Assembly (NCBI GenBank): GCA_047628755.1
Contig: JBLHVV010000001.1
Span: 38,995 to 102,994 of the forward strand
From: Bermanella sp047628755
GTDB taxonomy: Bacteria; Pseudomonadota; Gammaproteobacteria; Pseudomonadales; Oceanobacteraceae
Direction: 5' to 3'
Length of the DNA stretch: 64,000 nucleotides
Positions 1 through 7,889 of this stretch are shown here, piece by piece. A program made the translations under genes and the position numbers. Under the pieces are notes generated by a model, which saw only the letters and a list, made by a program, of their open reading frames with translations, was not told the origin of the DNA and searched no databases. Position 1 is the first letter of the stretch. The number at the start of each line of letters is the position of its first letter.

Positions 1-151
1 TGCTCCAGCTAGGGTTTTGTTGTTGGCTCAATGCGGCAATGGCAGTTAAATTATTATCAAGGTGTTCAGTGATAGCCTTTTCAATGTCTTTAACATTAAT
101 ATCGTTAAACTTTGGCAATGCTTGTGGATTGGACAATGTAGCGGATGGCAT
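1..151 (-). CDS. prlC: Oligopeptidase A (M3 metallopeptidase), N-terminal fragment
   Basis: This is the 5' end of a reverse-strand gene cut by the window edge; about 50 codons are visible, starting at the ATG complementary to 149-151. The peptide begins MPSATLSNPQALPKFNDI and continues with a helix-rich KDIEKAITEHLDNN segment. This resembles the start of PrlC/OpdA, where an NPLL..LP.F..I..EHV.PA pattern precedes the helical N-terminal region. PrlC is a cytoplasmic zinc endopeptidase that degrades short peptides and signal peptides; its HExxH motif would lie outside the window. The divergent neighbour is a YrdA-type protein, the same pairing I recall from Pseudomonas. The identity rests on a short stretch plus synteny. 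Confidence 0.6.
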   Translation of the reverse strand, partial: MPSATLSNPQALPKFNDINVKDIEKAITEHLDNNLTAIAALSQQQNPSWS

Positions 152-251
152 AGCTAAACCTAGAGAAAATTAGATAGAAGTTATAAGGTTGGGGCAAAGT
201 TTACGCTTTCAAGCATCATTTAAAAGTAGTTATATAATAGTAGAGGGAAAC

Positions 252-794
252 ATGGCCAATTCTGTTCGATCTTTTAAGGGCATGACACCGAAATTAGGCG
301 ACAAAGTATTTGTGGACCCCATGGCCACTGTAATTGGTGATGTGATCTTGGGTGATGACTGTTCAGTTTGGCCTAATACCGTTATTCGAGGAGACATGCA
401 CAAAATAACCATAGGCAATCGCTGCAGCTTACAAGATGGCTCAATTTTACATATTACCCACGCTAGCGATTTTAACCCAGGGGGCTATCCGTTGACCCTG
501 GGCGACGAAGTAACGGTAGGGCATATGGTAATGCTGCATGGTTGCACGATTGGTTCGCGAGTCTTGATCGGCATGCAATCAATGGTCATGGATGGTGCCG
601 TTATTGAGGACAATGTGGTGCTGGGAGCCGGGTCGTTAGTGCCACCGGGTAAAGTATTAGAAAGTGGCTATATGTATGTGGGTCGCCCAGCTAAGCAAGT
701 CAGGCCATTAAGTGAAAAAGAATTACGTTTTTTCTCTTACTCAGCTGGTAATTATGTAAAATTGAAGGATCAGTATATTAATGAAGCCTATTAA
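252..794 (+). CDS. yrdA: Gamma carbonic anhydrase-like hexapeptide-repeat protein (YrdA family)
   Basis: The product is 180 aa from the ATG at 252, which follows a GAGGGA ribosome site; a TTG-started extension to 189 is possible but lacks support. The sequence is a left-handed beta-helix of hexapeptide repeats (ATVIGDVILGDD, SVWPNTVIRGD, VVLGAGSLVPPG). Histidines at about 67, 70, 91 and 96 match the metal-ligand pattern of gamma-class carbonic anhydrases. YrdA/CaiE-like members bind zinc, but many show little or no carbonic anhydrase activity, so the catalytic role is uncertain. Length matches E. coli YrdA (about 184 aa). It is divergent from prlC and probably transcribed alone. Confidence 0.88.
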   Translation: MANSVRSFKGMTPKLGDKVFVDPMATVIGDVILGDDCSVWPNTVIRGDMHKITIGNRCSLQDGSILHITHASDFNPGGYPLTLGDEVTVGHMVMLHGCTIGSRVLIGMQSMVMDGAVIEDNVVLGAGSLVPPGKVLESGYMYVGRPAKQVRPLSEKELRFFSYSAGNYVKLKDQYINEAY

Positions 795-912
795 TTAAGC
801 TGTACTAATCAAGGTAAAAAATTACGTTTACACCAGATAGACTAATAGTAATCTTCGGCTGTTTTGTTAAAATTAACATTTAATCAAGCCAAAACGAGTT
901 CAAGGATGAGCC

Positions 913-1758
913 ATGTCAAATACTCTTATATTTATAATACTGCTAATCAGTTTGTTAATACCAAATTGGTTATATGCTAAGGAAGTTGTACCTAGTCTAG
1001 CCCTTGCCAAACACTTTAAAAATGATATGCAATCCCCCTCTTATTGGGTCAGTGAAAAGTTAGATGGCATTCGTTGTTATTGGGACGGAATATCTTTAGT
1101 AACACGTAATGGAAATAAAATTAATCCGCCCCTATGGTTTACTCAATCATTTCCGACTACAGAAATGGATGGTGAGCTTTGGATAGGACGTGGCAGTTTT
1201 CAATTATTAACAAAGATCGCTTTAGATGATAAGCCTAACGTCAAGCTATGGGAGGATGTATCTTACCAAGTATTTGATTTACCCAGTTCAAAATATCCCT
1301 TCGAGTTACGTCAGAAGCAACTTAAGGCCATTGTTGATAAAGCCAATATTCCTCATTTAAAACATGTACGGCAAGAAAAAATAACAGGTCTTGATCGTAT
1401 ACAGTTACATCTTAAAAAGTTGGTGAATCAAGGCGCAGAAGGAATTATGCTGCGCACACCAGGTAGTCCATATGTGGCTGGTAGATCAAAACACTTATTA
1501 AAAATGAAATTGCGTCAAGATGCAGAGGCAAGAGTAATAGCCTATCAAACTGGCCGTGGTAAATATGAGAATATGATGGGTGCTATTTGGGTGGAAATGG
1601 AAGACGGCACATTATTTAAAATTGGCACAGGGTTTAGCGATGAAGACCGTAAAGAGCCACCTATTATAGGGGCTGATATTACTTTTTCGTACCAAGGATT
1701 AACTGATAGAGGTTTACCAAGATTTGCCAGTTTTGAACGAGAAAAAGTTAAAGAGTAA
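913..1758 (+). CDS. ligE: Exported ATP-dependent DNA ligase (LigE type)
   Basis: This 281-aa protein has a signal peptide (hydrophobic residues 4-20, cleavage near LYA-KE) followed by a minimal ATP-dependent DNA ligase. The adenylation motif EKLDGIR carries the probable catalytic Lys49. ELW, EGIMLR and LLKMK match nucleotidyltransferase motifs III, IV and V, and an OB-fold region with a KIGTGFSDEDR segment closes the protein. Lig E enzymes of Gram-negative bacteria are single-turnover nick sealers without extra DNA-binding domains and are thought to act in the periplasm, possibly on incoming DNA. No Ku or other NHEJ gene is nearby. It stands alone and ends in a bidirectional terminator. Confidence 0.9.
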   Translation: MSNTLIFIILLISLLIPNWLYAKEVVPSLALAKHFKNDMQSPSYWVSEKLDGIRCYWDGISLVTRNGNKINPPLWFTQSFPTTEMDGELWIGRGSFQLLTKIALDDKPNVKLWEDVSYQVFDLPSSKYPFELRQKQLKAIVDKANIPHLKHVRQEKITGLDRIQLHLKKLVNQGAEGIMLRTPGSPYVAGRSKHLLKMKLRQDAEARVIAYQTGRGKYENMMGAIWVEMEDGTLFKIGTGFSDEDRKEPPIIGADITFSYQGLTDRGLPRFASFEREKVKE

Positions 1759-1776
1759 TTTTTTTAGTTTTAATAG

Positions 1777-1809
1777 AAAACCGCTCAATTAAATATTGAG
1801 CGGTTTTTT
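1777..1809. terminator. Bidirectional rho-independent terminator
   Basis: A perfect stem, AAAACCGCTCAAT paired with ATTGAGCGGTTTT around a short TAAAT loop, is flanked by A and T runs. It lies between the converging ligase gene and the unknown gene at 1822, so it can serve both strands. Confidence 0.9.
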
Positions 1810-1821
1810 ATGGCTTAAAAA

Positions 1822-2460
1822 TCAACTAAAAGCCCATTCAATGCCACTGGCATTTCCCATACAAGGCCATTGTTGTAAAATTGAAGTTAGATTACCTTTT
1901 TCAGATGCAACATAGTCTTTGAATTTTCTGCTGTCATAACTTTTCTCTGCGGGCATCATTTTATCAACCGTGCGTTGCACAAGGGCGTCTAATTTATTTG
2001 CCAGTTCTTCACCCACTAATTGATGTGCTACTACGTTTGCTAGCGTCATATCCCAAGGTATTAAAGGCATTCCCACTCGAGCAATATAACGGTCATTTAC
2101 TTCTTCGAATAATCGATGTGCCAAGTAGGCTTCGTCCATTAATGCCATTAATCCCAAATGGTCATCGGGTAACGTTGGGGGCTTGGTAAAATAGTCTTCA
2201 GCTACTTTTAAAAAAGGAAAAACATGATTTTCAATACCGGCGTTTTCAGAAGCTTGTTTTAAAGACTCTAAAAAATCTGGTACATGATGGATGTATTCCA
2301 TAGCAAACTTATTTAAGGATTCTAGTTCTTTATCTTTTTCTATTTTTAATCGATTAGGCAAATCTTCAACACGAAGTTTTAAGTGACGTTGCAAGCAGTG
2401 TGCTTTTTCTTCGTGATAAAATGCCTGACTTATGATGGAGCGTAATGTGCTGACCCGCAT
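1822..2460 (-). CDS. Conserved-looking protein of unknown function
   Basis: The product is 212 aa from the ATG complementary to 2458-2460. That start has a strong AAGGAG site a few bases upstream; the reading frame extends further to 2517 without a ribosome site. I do not recognise the family. The sequence is soluble and mostly helical, with no signal peptide or membrane segment. It has a charged N-terminal half (HEEKAHCLQRHLKLRVEDLP), a DDHLGLMALMDEAYLAHRLFEEVNDR helix region around residues 115-140, and a C-terminus containing CMGNASGIEWAFS. The DEAYLAHRLFEE stretch could suggest a metal-binding or helical-bundle fold, but that is only an impression. It is monocistronic. Confidence 0.72.
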   Translation of the reverse strand: MRVSTLRSIISQAFYHEEKAHCLQRHLKLRVEDLPNRLKIEKDKELESLNKFAMEYIHHVPDFLESLKQASENAGIENHVFPFLKVAEDYFTKPPTLPDDHLGLMALMDEAYLAHRLFEEVNDRYIARVGMPLIPWDMTLANVVAHQLVGEELANKLDALVQRTVDKMMPAEKSYDSRKFKDYVASEKGNLTSILQQWPCMGNASGIEWAFS

Positions 2461-2753
2461 GTGTATCTCCTTGAATGCTGTATTGGTTACTATGCTATTA
2501 GTGGTAGGGCCAATCACATCATATTTTATAGTTATTATTTTTTTGACTTTTTTATTTTTATAAGCTATTCCGGCATCTAAAGTACGGAATTCAGCGGATT
2601 TCTACAACACAATCCTGCTCTTTCTTTAGAAGATAAATCCATAAGAGGCTGCCTTTAATTCTTTTTAATTGTTAGTAATAGGCAATGCATTTAATAGTAG
2701 ACTAGCGACCGGTCTTTGCCAGTTTTTATGGGCGAATTAATGTGTAATGGGCA

Positions 2754-4070
2754 TTAGTTGGCATATTTGATCATCTGTGATGGCAATTGGTACAGTAACC
2801 AAATTGCACGTGCTGTGAGAAAACCATACATAGCCAACCAGAGTCCGTGGTATTCCCAAAAGGAGAAGAGGTAAACCATTGGTAAAAATATAAGAATTAG
2901 AGAAAATATCACACTGTTTTTCATTTCATTGGCACACGCCATTCCAATATAAATCCCATCTAACCAATAACTGGCAAACCCTGCTAACGGTAAAAAAATT
3001 AGCCAAAGAGAGAGCGTATTTAAAAGTGTTATTACATCTTGCTGACTTGTTAATAGCGCAAATATACTGTCGTAAGTAACGGCCAATATCAGTGTGAATA
3101 TAATCGCCGCAATCAGTGACCATAAACCCGATGCTGTAATGATCGGTTTTAGTCGCTTGTATTGCTTGTCAGCAATGGACTGGCCCACCATAGATTCACT
3201 TGCAGCAGCAAAACCATCTAAGGCATTGCTCATGAACATTAATAAGTTAATAAGTATGGCGTTGGCACTTAACAGTACGGGGCTATGTTGTGCTCCTTGT
3301 GCCATGAAAAATGCAAATGCAAATAACAGTAAAAATGTTCGAATAAAAAGTTGGAAATTAAGGTTAATAAATTGTTTAAATCTCTGGCGCATATTAGGCC
3401 AGGCCTTTGACTGAAAAATAGATTGTTTGATCGTGTTTTTAATAAAAAACAAACCTAGGGCAATTTGAAACAACTCTGCCAGATTACTGCCCCAAGCAAC
3501 GCCTGCACTAAACCCATTTAATTTATATACAAATATATAATTGAGTAATGCGTTTAATAGGTTGGTACTCACTAATAATACTAGGTTAATACGAGTCAAA
3601 CCTTTACCAATAAAATATCCAATCACCACATAGTTTAATAATGTAACGGGGGCAAAATAAAATCGGATATTAAGATACTCTATGGCCAAAGAACTAATTT
3701 CAGGTGTGGCGCCAATTAATCCCACCATCAGTTCAATCAGCCATGGCCCAATCATAATTAACAGGCATCCAATAACAGTGGCAAATAGTAACGCGCTTTG
3801 TAAAATACCACTCACTTCCACGGCTTGATTGTAGTGACTAGCAATTAAAGCGGTGGTGCCCATGCGTAAAAAAGAAAAGCTCCACATGACCATAACTAAT
3901 AAGCTACTGGCCATGGCGACCGCCGCTAAGTATCGACTATCGGGTAAGTGTCCTAAAATAGCGGTATCTACCAAGCCTAAAAGCGGCACAGATATATTTG
4001 ATAACATGACAGGTAACGCCAGAGCCCATAAAGTGGCATGTATTGATTGTGTTTTTACGGAGGATTGCAC
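2754..4070 (-). CDS. MATE family efflux transporter (DinF-like)
   Basis: The 438-aa protein has about twelve hydrophobic segments in two homologous halves, as in MATE multidrug/Na+ or H+ antiporters. The first segment carries the family-typical ALPVMLSNISVPLLGLVDTAILGH, with the Asp of VDTA/ILGH characteristic of the DinF branch. The second half begins near LFIRTFLLLFAFAFF and contains the FAAASESMVGQSIAD signature. It would sit in the inner membrane and export cationic or organic compounds; the substrate cannot be inferred. It is divergent from the SCO1 gene. The DinF name rests on sequence style only, since no lexA gene is adjacent. Confidence 0.88.
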   Translation of the reverse strand: MQSSVKTQSIHATLWALALPVMLSNISVPLLGLVDTAILGHLPDSRYLAAVAMASSLLVMVMWSFSFLRMGTTALIASHYNQAVEVSGILQSALLFATVIGCLLIMIGPWLIELMVGLIGATPEISSLAIEYLNIRFYFAPVTLLNYVVIGYFIGKGLTRINLVLLVSTNLLNALLNYIFVYKLNGFSAGVAWGSNLAELFQIALGLFFIKNTIKQSIFQSKAWPNMRQRFKQFINLNFQLFIRTFLLLFAFAFFMAQGAQHSPVLLSANAILINLLMFMSNALDGFAAASESMVGQSIADKQYKRLKPIITASGLWSLIAAIIFTLILAVTYDSIFALLTSQQDVITLLNTLSLWLIFLPLAGFASYWLDGIYIGMACANEMKNSVIFSLILIFLPMVYLFSFWEYHGLWLAMYGFLTARAIWLLYQLPSQMIKYAN

Positions 4071-4125
4071 AGAATGGTGCCCAGTAGGATTAAATAAATG
4101 TTCAGTATTTATGAAAGGTTTGATT

Positions 4126-4689
4126 ATGCGTCAGTTATTGAAAATTGTCTTTGGAATATTAGTTTCGTTAGCCGTTATTTCGTGCACAACAGAGATGCCA
4201 GAGAGCTATCAGCCGTTACCTAAAAGCGTTCAGATAACACCTTTCTCTTTATACGATCAAGATGGAGAAACCATTACAGTAGACACTTTTAAGGGTCATT
4301 GGAGCTTGGCATTTTTTGGTTATACCTATTGCCCTGATGTTTGTCCAACGACCTTGGCTGAAATTAATCAGGCGGCAAAACAGATTACTAAAGAAGACTT
4401 ACAAGTAGTCTTGATATCTGTAGACCCAGAACGTGATACACCAAAACAGCTTAAAAGTTACATTGAATATTTTAATCCAAAGTTTCAGGCTTGGAGTGGC
4501 GAAAAATCACAATTAGAAGCCATCGGTAGGCAGTTACATATATTCTTTCAAAAGAGTGGCGAAGGAGAATACTATTTAATGGACCATAGTTCACAGGTGG
4601 TTCTAATTAATCCACAGGGGGAGTATCAAGGCTACTTTACATCCCCGCTAAATCCAGCTGAAATGGCAGGATACATCAACTCTCTTTGA
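4126..4689 (+). CDS. SCO1/SenC-type copper chaperone lipoprotein
   Basis: The product is 187 aa from the ATG at 4126, preceded by AAAGG. A longer frame back to 3853 runs antisense to the MATE gene and is not credible. The N-terminus is a lipoprotein signal with lipobox AVIS-C20. A thioredoxin-like domain follows with the copper-binding pair C69-PDV-C73 and the third ligand His154 in LMDHSSQ. SCO proteins insert copper into the CuA site of cytochrome c oxidase or maintain its cysteines. No cox genes are nearby, so the partner oxidase is elsewhere. It converges with the ferredoxin gene, with only 3 nt between stops. Confidence 0.9.
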   Translation: MRQLLKIVFGILVSLAVISCTTEMPESYQPLPKSVQITPFSLYDQDGETITVDTFKGHWSLAFFGYTYCPDVCPTTLAEINQAAKQITKEDLQVVLISVDPERDTPKQLKSYIEYFNPKFQAWSGEKSQLEAIGRQLHIFFQKSGEGEYYLMDHSSQVVLINPQGEYQGYFTSPLNPAEMAGYINSL

Positions 4690-4692
4690 GGC

Positions 4693-4938
4693 CTAAGCCG
4701 TTAGCTTTTCATACTTGGCTTGCAGTTCCTGTGGAGTCTCTACATTGGCAGGGTCAAGTGGAATGCAATCTACAGGGCATACTACCTGACATTGTGGCTC
4801 GTCATAATGTCCTACGCACTCGGTACATTTATTAGGGTCAATCTCGTAGATCTCTTTCCCTTCGTAAATGGCTTCGTTCGGACATTCTGGTTCACACACA
4901 TCGCAGTTGATGCAGTCATCGGTAATAATTAATGCCAT
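4693..4938 (-). CDS. YfhL family ferredoxin with two 4Fe-4S clusters
   Basis: This 81-aa protein begins MALIITDDCINCDVCEPECP. It has a first set of cluster cysteines at 9, 12, 15 and 19, and a second set at about 38, 41, 50 and 54. The spacer with CVGHYDEPQC is the longer-loop arrangement of the Allochromatium-type/YfhL ferredoxins. It is nearly colinear with E. coli YfhL and Pseudomonas Fdx1. It is a cytoplasmic low-potential electron carrier whose redox partner is not indicated here. It lies immediately downstream of coaD on the same strand (45 nt gap), a conserved pairing, so the two are probably cotranscribed. Confidence 0.93.
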   Translation of the reverse strand: MALIITDDCINCDVCEPECPNEAIYEGKEIYEIDPNKCTECVGHYDEPQCQVVCPVDCIPLDPANVETPQELQAKYEKLTA

Positions 4939-4983
4939 GATTTTGTGCCTTTATGATGCTCTTGATTCAGTATAACGGCCGAT

Positions 4984-5466
4984 TTAAATGCGGCCAAACT
5001 TTTCAAGTAATGCCTTTTCCACGGAGGGGTGAACAAACTTTCCAATATCACCGCTTAATCGAGCAATTTCACGAATCAATGTTGAACTGATATATGAATG
5101 TTTTTCGTGTGGTGTCAAAAATACAGTTTCAACATCCGGTGCTAATGCACGGTTCATGTTGGCTAACTGAAATTCAAATTCAAAGTCAGAAACCGCTCTT
5201 AAGCCACGCAGTAATACGTTAGCCCCTTGATCTTTCACGAAGTGAGCCAGCAGGGTATTAAAGCCTACAATCTCAACATTTGGTATATGTGCAAGTACTT
5301 CAGTGGCCAATTCACAACGCAGCGCTAATGGCAAAAGAGGTTTCTTATTAGGACTTTCTGCAATGGCGACGACGACTGTATCAAACATACGAGAAGCTCG
5401 TTCCACAAGGTCTGTGTGACCATTAGTAATAGGGTCGAATGTGCCAGGGTAAATAACTTTGATCAT
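4984..5466 (-). CDS. coaD: Phosphopantetheine adenylyltransferase
   Basis: The 160-aa enzyme catalyses the fourth step of coenzyme A synthesis, joining ATP and 4'-phosphopantetheine to give dephospho-CoA and pyrophosphate. The nucleotidyltransferase motif GTFDPITNGH (His17 contacts the ATP phosphates) is at residues 8-17. The C-terminal ISSTLIREIARLSGD segment matches the second active-site motif, and LLRGLRAVSDFEFEFQLANMNR is the classical CoaD central signature. Length is normal. It is transcribed together with the ferredoxin gene downstream. Confidence 0.97.
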   Translation of the reverse strand: MIKVIYPGTFDPITNGHTDLVERASRMFDTVVVAIAESPNKKPLLPLALRCELATEVLAHIPNVEIVGFNTLLAHFVKDQGANVLLRGLRAVSDFEFEFQLANMNRALAPDVETVFLTPHEKHSYISSTLIREIARLSGDIGKFVHPSVEKALLEKFGRI

Positions 5467-5668
5467 TAAATCTGCCTTAGGGCGGAGTAGTTATGGCCGC
5501 ATAGTAATCAATTTATAATGCTCACTCAACTAAACTTGCGATATAAGCATATTTAGTGAGCCTTTACAGAGGCATTTTAGGTGGCGAGTGTTTAATTGAT
5601 AACCGGCCAGTTCGTCATGCGCATTTATACATTATTAATGATTAAAGTTTAAACGCGCACTTATAACG

Positions 5669-7261
5669 TTAGCTGCTTTGCAGTTGTTTGGCTAAATTAG
5701 TGGCCATTTTTAAGGCTAGGCCATAAACAGATAATTGCGGATTTGCACCAATGCTAGTAGGGAAGACAGATCCATCAATGATGGATAAGTTATCAGCATG
5801 ATGAAAGCGGCCGTCACTATTAATAACCGATGTTCGCTGGTCTTCACCCATACTACAACCACCCATAATGTGGGCTGTCAGTAGACGCTGACGGTGAATT
5901 TCTTGTGGTAGCTTATCAATGGCAATTTTACATTCTGCCAACGTTTTGTAGAAGGTTGCGTCGTGATGCAGAGGCATTACTTGCTTTGCACCGGCTGCAA
6001 ACTGTATTTCAGCCATTGCGTGGTGAGCCTTGCGTAAGCCTTTCCAAATGTAACCAGTCAGTGGGTAATCTAGAATCGGCTTACCTCCAGAATCTAATTC
6101 AACCGAACCCCCTTGGCTTTCTTCAGTAAAGCCATCACGCATTAGAGCAATAGTGCCTTGAAGGTTTGGTAGGTCTTTCATAGTGTCCACAAGCCTGAAG
6201 CCGTGAAATCCTAAAATTTGTCCACCCATGGCTGGTTGCATGGGCGGAACTTCTAATTTAAAGCCCATTTCACCGTCTGCAGGCCATTGGAATTGATCAC
6301 TGTAAATTGACTGCGGAGCACCATAAAACGGATTCACTGTGTCAGGCATTTTGGCCACGTTAGCATTTACTGGATGTATTGTAGTGTTTTTGCCAATGCG
6401 GTTGTGTGGATCGGGAGCATTCGAGCGCAGCAGCAAACCAGGGTTGTTAATGCCACCACCACTTAATACAATGTGCTTAGCTTTGAAAGACAGCTTAACT
6501 CCAGTAGGTGTTTTGCCATCTTTGCCAATAGCTATACATTCTACCGATTCAACTTTGTTGTTAGAAAATACAAGTTTATGGGCACTGCAATTATAATAAA
6601 GACTGCCGCCATTTTTTAAGGCTTCAGGCACGGTTGTAACCAGCATGCTTTGCTTGGCGTTCGTTGGGCAGCCTGTTCCGCAATAACCTAAATCCCAGCA
6701 GCCTGCAACGTTGCGCGGAATAACCGACCAAGACCAATTATTTTTTTCACAGCCTTTTTTCAAAATGTCATTATTGGCATTAGGCGCCATCTTCCATTTT
6801 TCTACGTTAAGACGCTTCTCCATCTGCTCAAAATAAGGTTTCATTTCAGCTGGGGAAAGTCCTTTTACACCATGAACATCTTTCCAATGTGTTAGGGTAG
6901 AGGCTGGGGTACGAAAACTAGAGGTCCAGTTTACCACTGTGGTTCCGCCCACAGTACGGCCTTGAAAAATACTAAATGCACCGTCTTTAGTGGCTCGTGC
7001 AGCGCCTTCTTGGTATAGGTCTCCATAGGCTTTAATTTCATCCATATTGAAGTCGTCAGAGGTTTTTAGACCTCCTTCTTCAATCATTACTACTTTTAGC
7101 CCTGCTTGGCTTAGGACTTCTGCGGTTACGCCACCTCCAGCACCGGTACCAATTATAATGACATCGGCCTCGATGGTAGCGTCGCTTTGAATATTTGATG
7201 CGTTGTTTAAATCCCAATTTTCACTTTGAGATCTTTGCTTAAAAATATCTGGAACAGCCAT
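5669..7261 (-). CDS. GMC-family FAD oxidoreductase, probable long-chain alcohol oxidase/dehydrogenase
   Basis: The 530-aa flavoprotein carries an FAD-binding GTGAGGG motif at about 38-44 and a TVGGTTVVNW stretch typical of the family. It also has a cysteine-rich CWDLGYCGTGCPTNAKQ region and a C-terminal HIMGGCSMG followed by NLSIIDGSVFP, the GMC catalytic/FAD region. The cysteine pattern resembles plant and bacterial long-chain fatty alcohol oxidases. It has no signal peptide of its own. It is the last gene of an operon behind a Tat-signal protein and an aldehyde dehydrogenase, which supports sequential oxidation of fatty alcohol to aldehyde to acid. The Tat partner may carry it across the membrane (inference). 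Confidence 0.88.
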   Translation of the reverse strand: MAVPDIFKQRSQSENWDLNNASNIQSDATIEADVIIIGTGAGGGVTAEVLSQAGLKVVMIEEGGLKTSDDFNMDEIKAYGDLYQEGAARATKDGAFSIFQGRTVGGTTVVNWTSSFRTPASTLTHWKDVHGVKGLSPAEMKPYFEQMEKRLNVEKWKMAPNANNDILKKGCEKNNWSWSVIPRNVAGCWDLGYCGTGCPTNAKQSMLVTTVPEALKNGGSLYYNCSAHKLVFSNNKVESVECIAIGKDGKTPTGVKLSFKAKHIVLSGGGINNPGLLLRSNAPDPHNRIGKNTTIHPVNANVAKMPDTVNPFYGAPQSIYSDQFQWPADGEMGFKLEVPPMQPAMGGQILGFHGFRLVDTMKDLPNLQGTIALMRDGFTEESQGGSVELDSGGKPILDYPLTGYIWKGLRKAHHAMAEIQFAAGAKQVMPLHHDATFYKTLAECKIAIDKLPQEIHRQRLLTAHIMGGCSMGEDQRTSVINSDGRFHHADNLSIIDGSVFPTSIGANPQLSVYGLALKMATNLAKQLQSS

Positions 7262-7288
7262 AATAATTTTATCTACCAGTGAAAAAGG

Positions 7289-7840
7289 TTATGCGGGTTT
7301 CTTTGAAATAAGAATGTCAGCGTAAGGTGGGCCAGGATAGCCAACGTCTGCCCAAGCTTCTTTTTGACCATACCAAGTAGCCACCATCAGCTTGTTTAAA
7401 CCGTTGTAGCCAGCATTAAACAAGCCCACGGAGCTCTCACGCCAATTGTGTAAAAAGTTTTCGATTTCGGCTTCACTGGCATTTTCCCATTTACTCCAAA
7501 CACCAGTGGCTAAACCGCGAGTTAAGCCGAAGGTTAGCAAGGTGAAAAGATCAGAGATTTGCCTATTGTTATGGGAGTCAAGTTTGAACAGCGCTTCATC
7601 TATGGTGGCTATAATGCGACTAATGCTTGCCTCTTGTGCATTAGGCTCTTTAGGTAAACTGCCTTTCAGCATCACAGGAGCAATAGCTCTCAGCATCACC
7701 TGATCCTGGGATCGTAATACCTTATACAGACCATTTATGGGAAGTGTTTCAGAGCAGCCGCTCAGGCTGGCGGTTACGCCAACAGCCGCCAGAGTAACAG
7801 AGCCTGTAGCCCCTAGCTTTAAAAACGATCTTCTATCCAT
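7289..7840 (-). CDS. Tat-exported lipoprotein, possible small subunit of the GMC oxidoreductase
   Basis: The product is 183 aa from the ATG complementary to 7838-7840; a GTG nine bases upstream is an alternative. MDRRSFLKLGATG is a twin-arginine signal, and the hydrophobic stretch ends in SLSGC, a lipobox. The export signal therefore reads as Tat plus lipidation. The rest is soluble and helical and resembles the small (gamma) subunits that accompany GMC dehydrogenases such as gluconate or fructose dehydrogenase. It sits 27 nt upstream of the GMC gene. In those families only the small subunit carries the Tat signal and the flavoprotein hitchhikes; the same is proposed here by analogy. Confidence 0.78.
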   Translation of the reverse strand: MDRRSFLKLGATGSVTLAAVGVTASLSGCSETLPINGLYKVLRSQDQVMLRAIAPVMLKGSLPKEPNAQEASISRIIATIDEALFKLDSHNNRQISDLFTLLTFGLTRGLATGVWSKWENASEAEIENFLHNWRESSVGLFNAGYNGLNKLMVATWYGQKEAWADVGYPGPPYADILISKKPA

Positions 7841-7889
7841 ACTCGGCACCTGTTTCTTCTAATAGCGTCAAACTGTCATAAGTATTAGC

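Noticed and set aside
3853..4110. N-terminal extension of the SCO1 reading frame
   Set aside because: It runs antisense to the MATE gene, and a lipoprotein signal with ribosome site begins at 4126.
5519..5561. Inverted repeat GCTCACT...AGTGAGC upstream of coaD
   Set aside because: Long 29-nt loop and no T-run; could be chance in AT-rich DNA.
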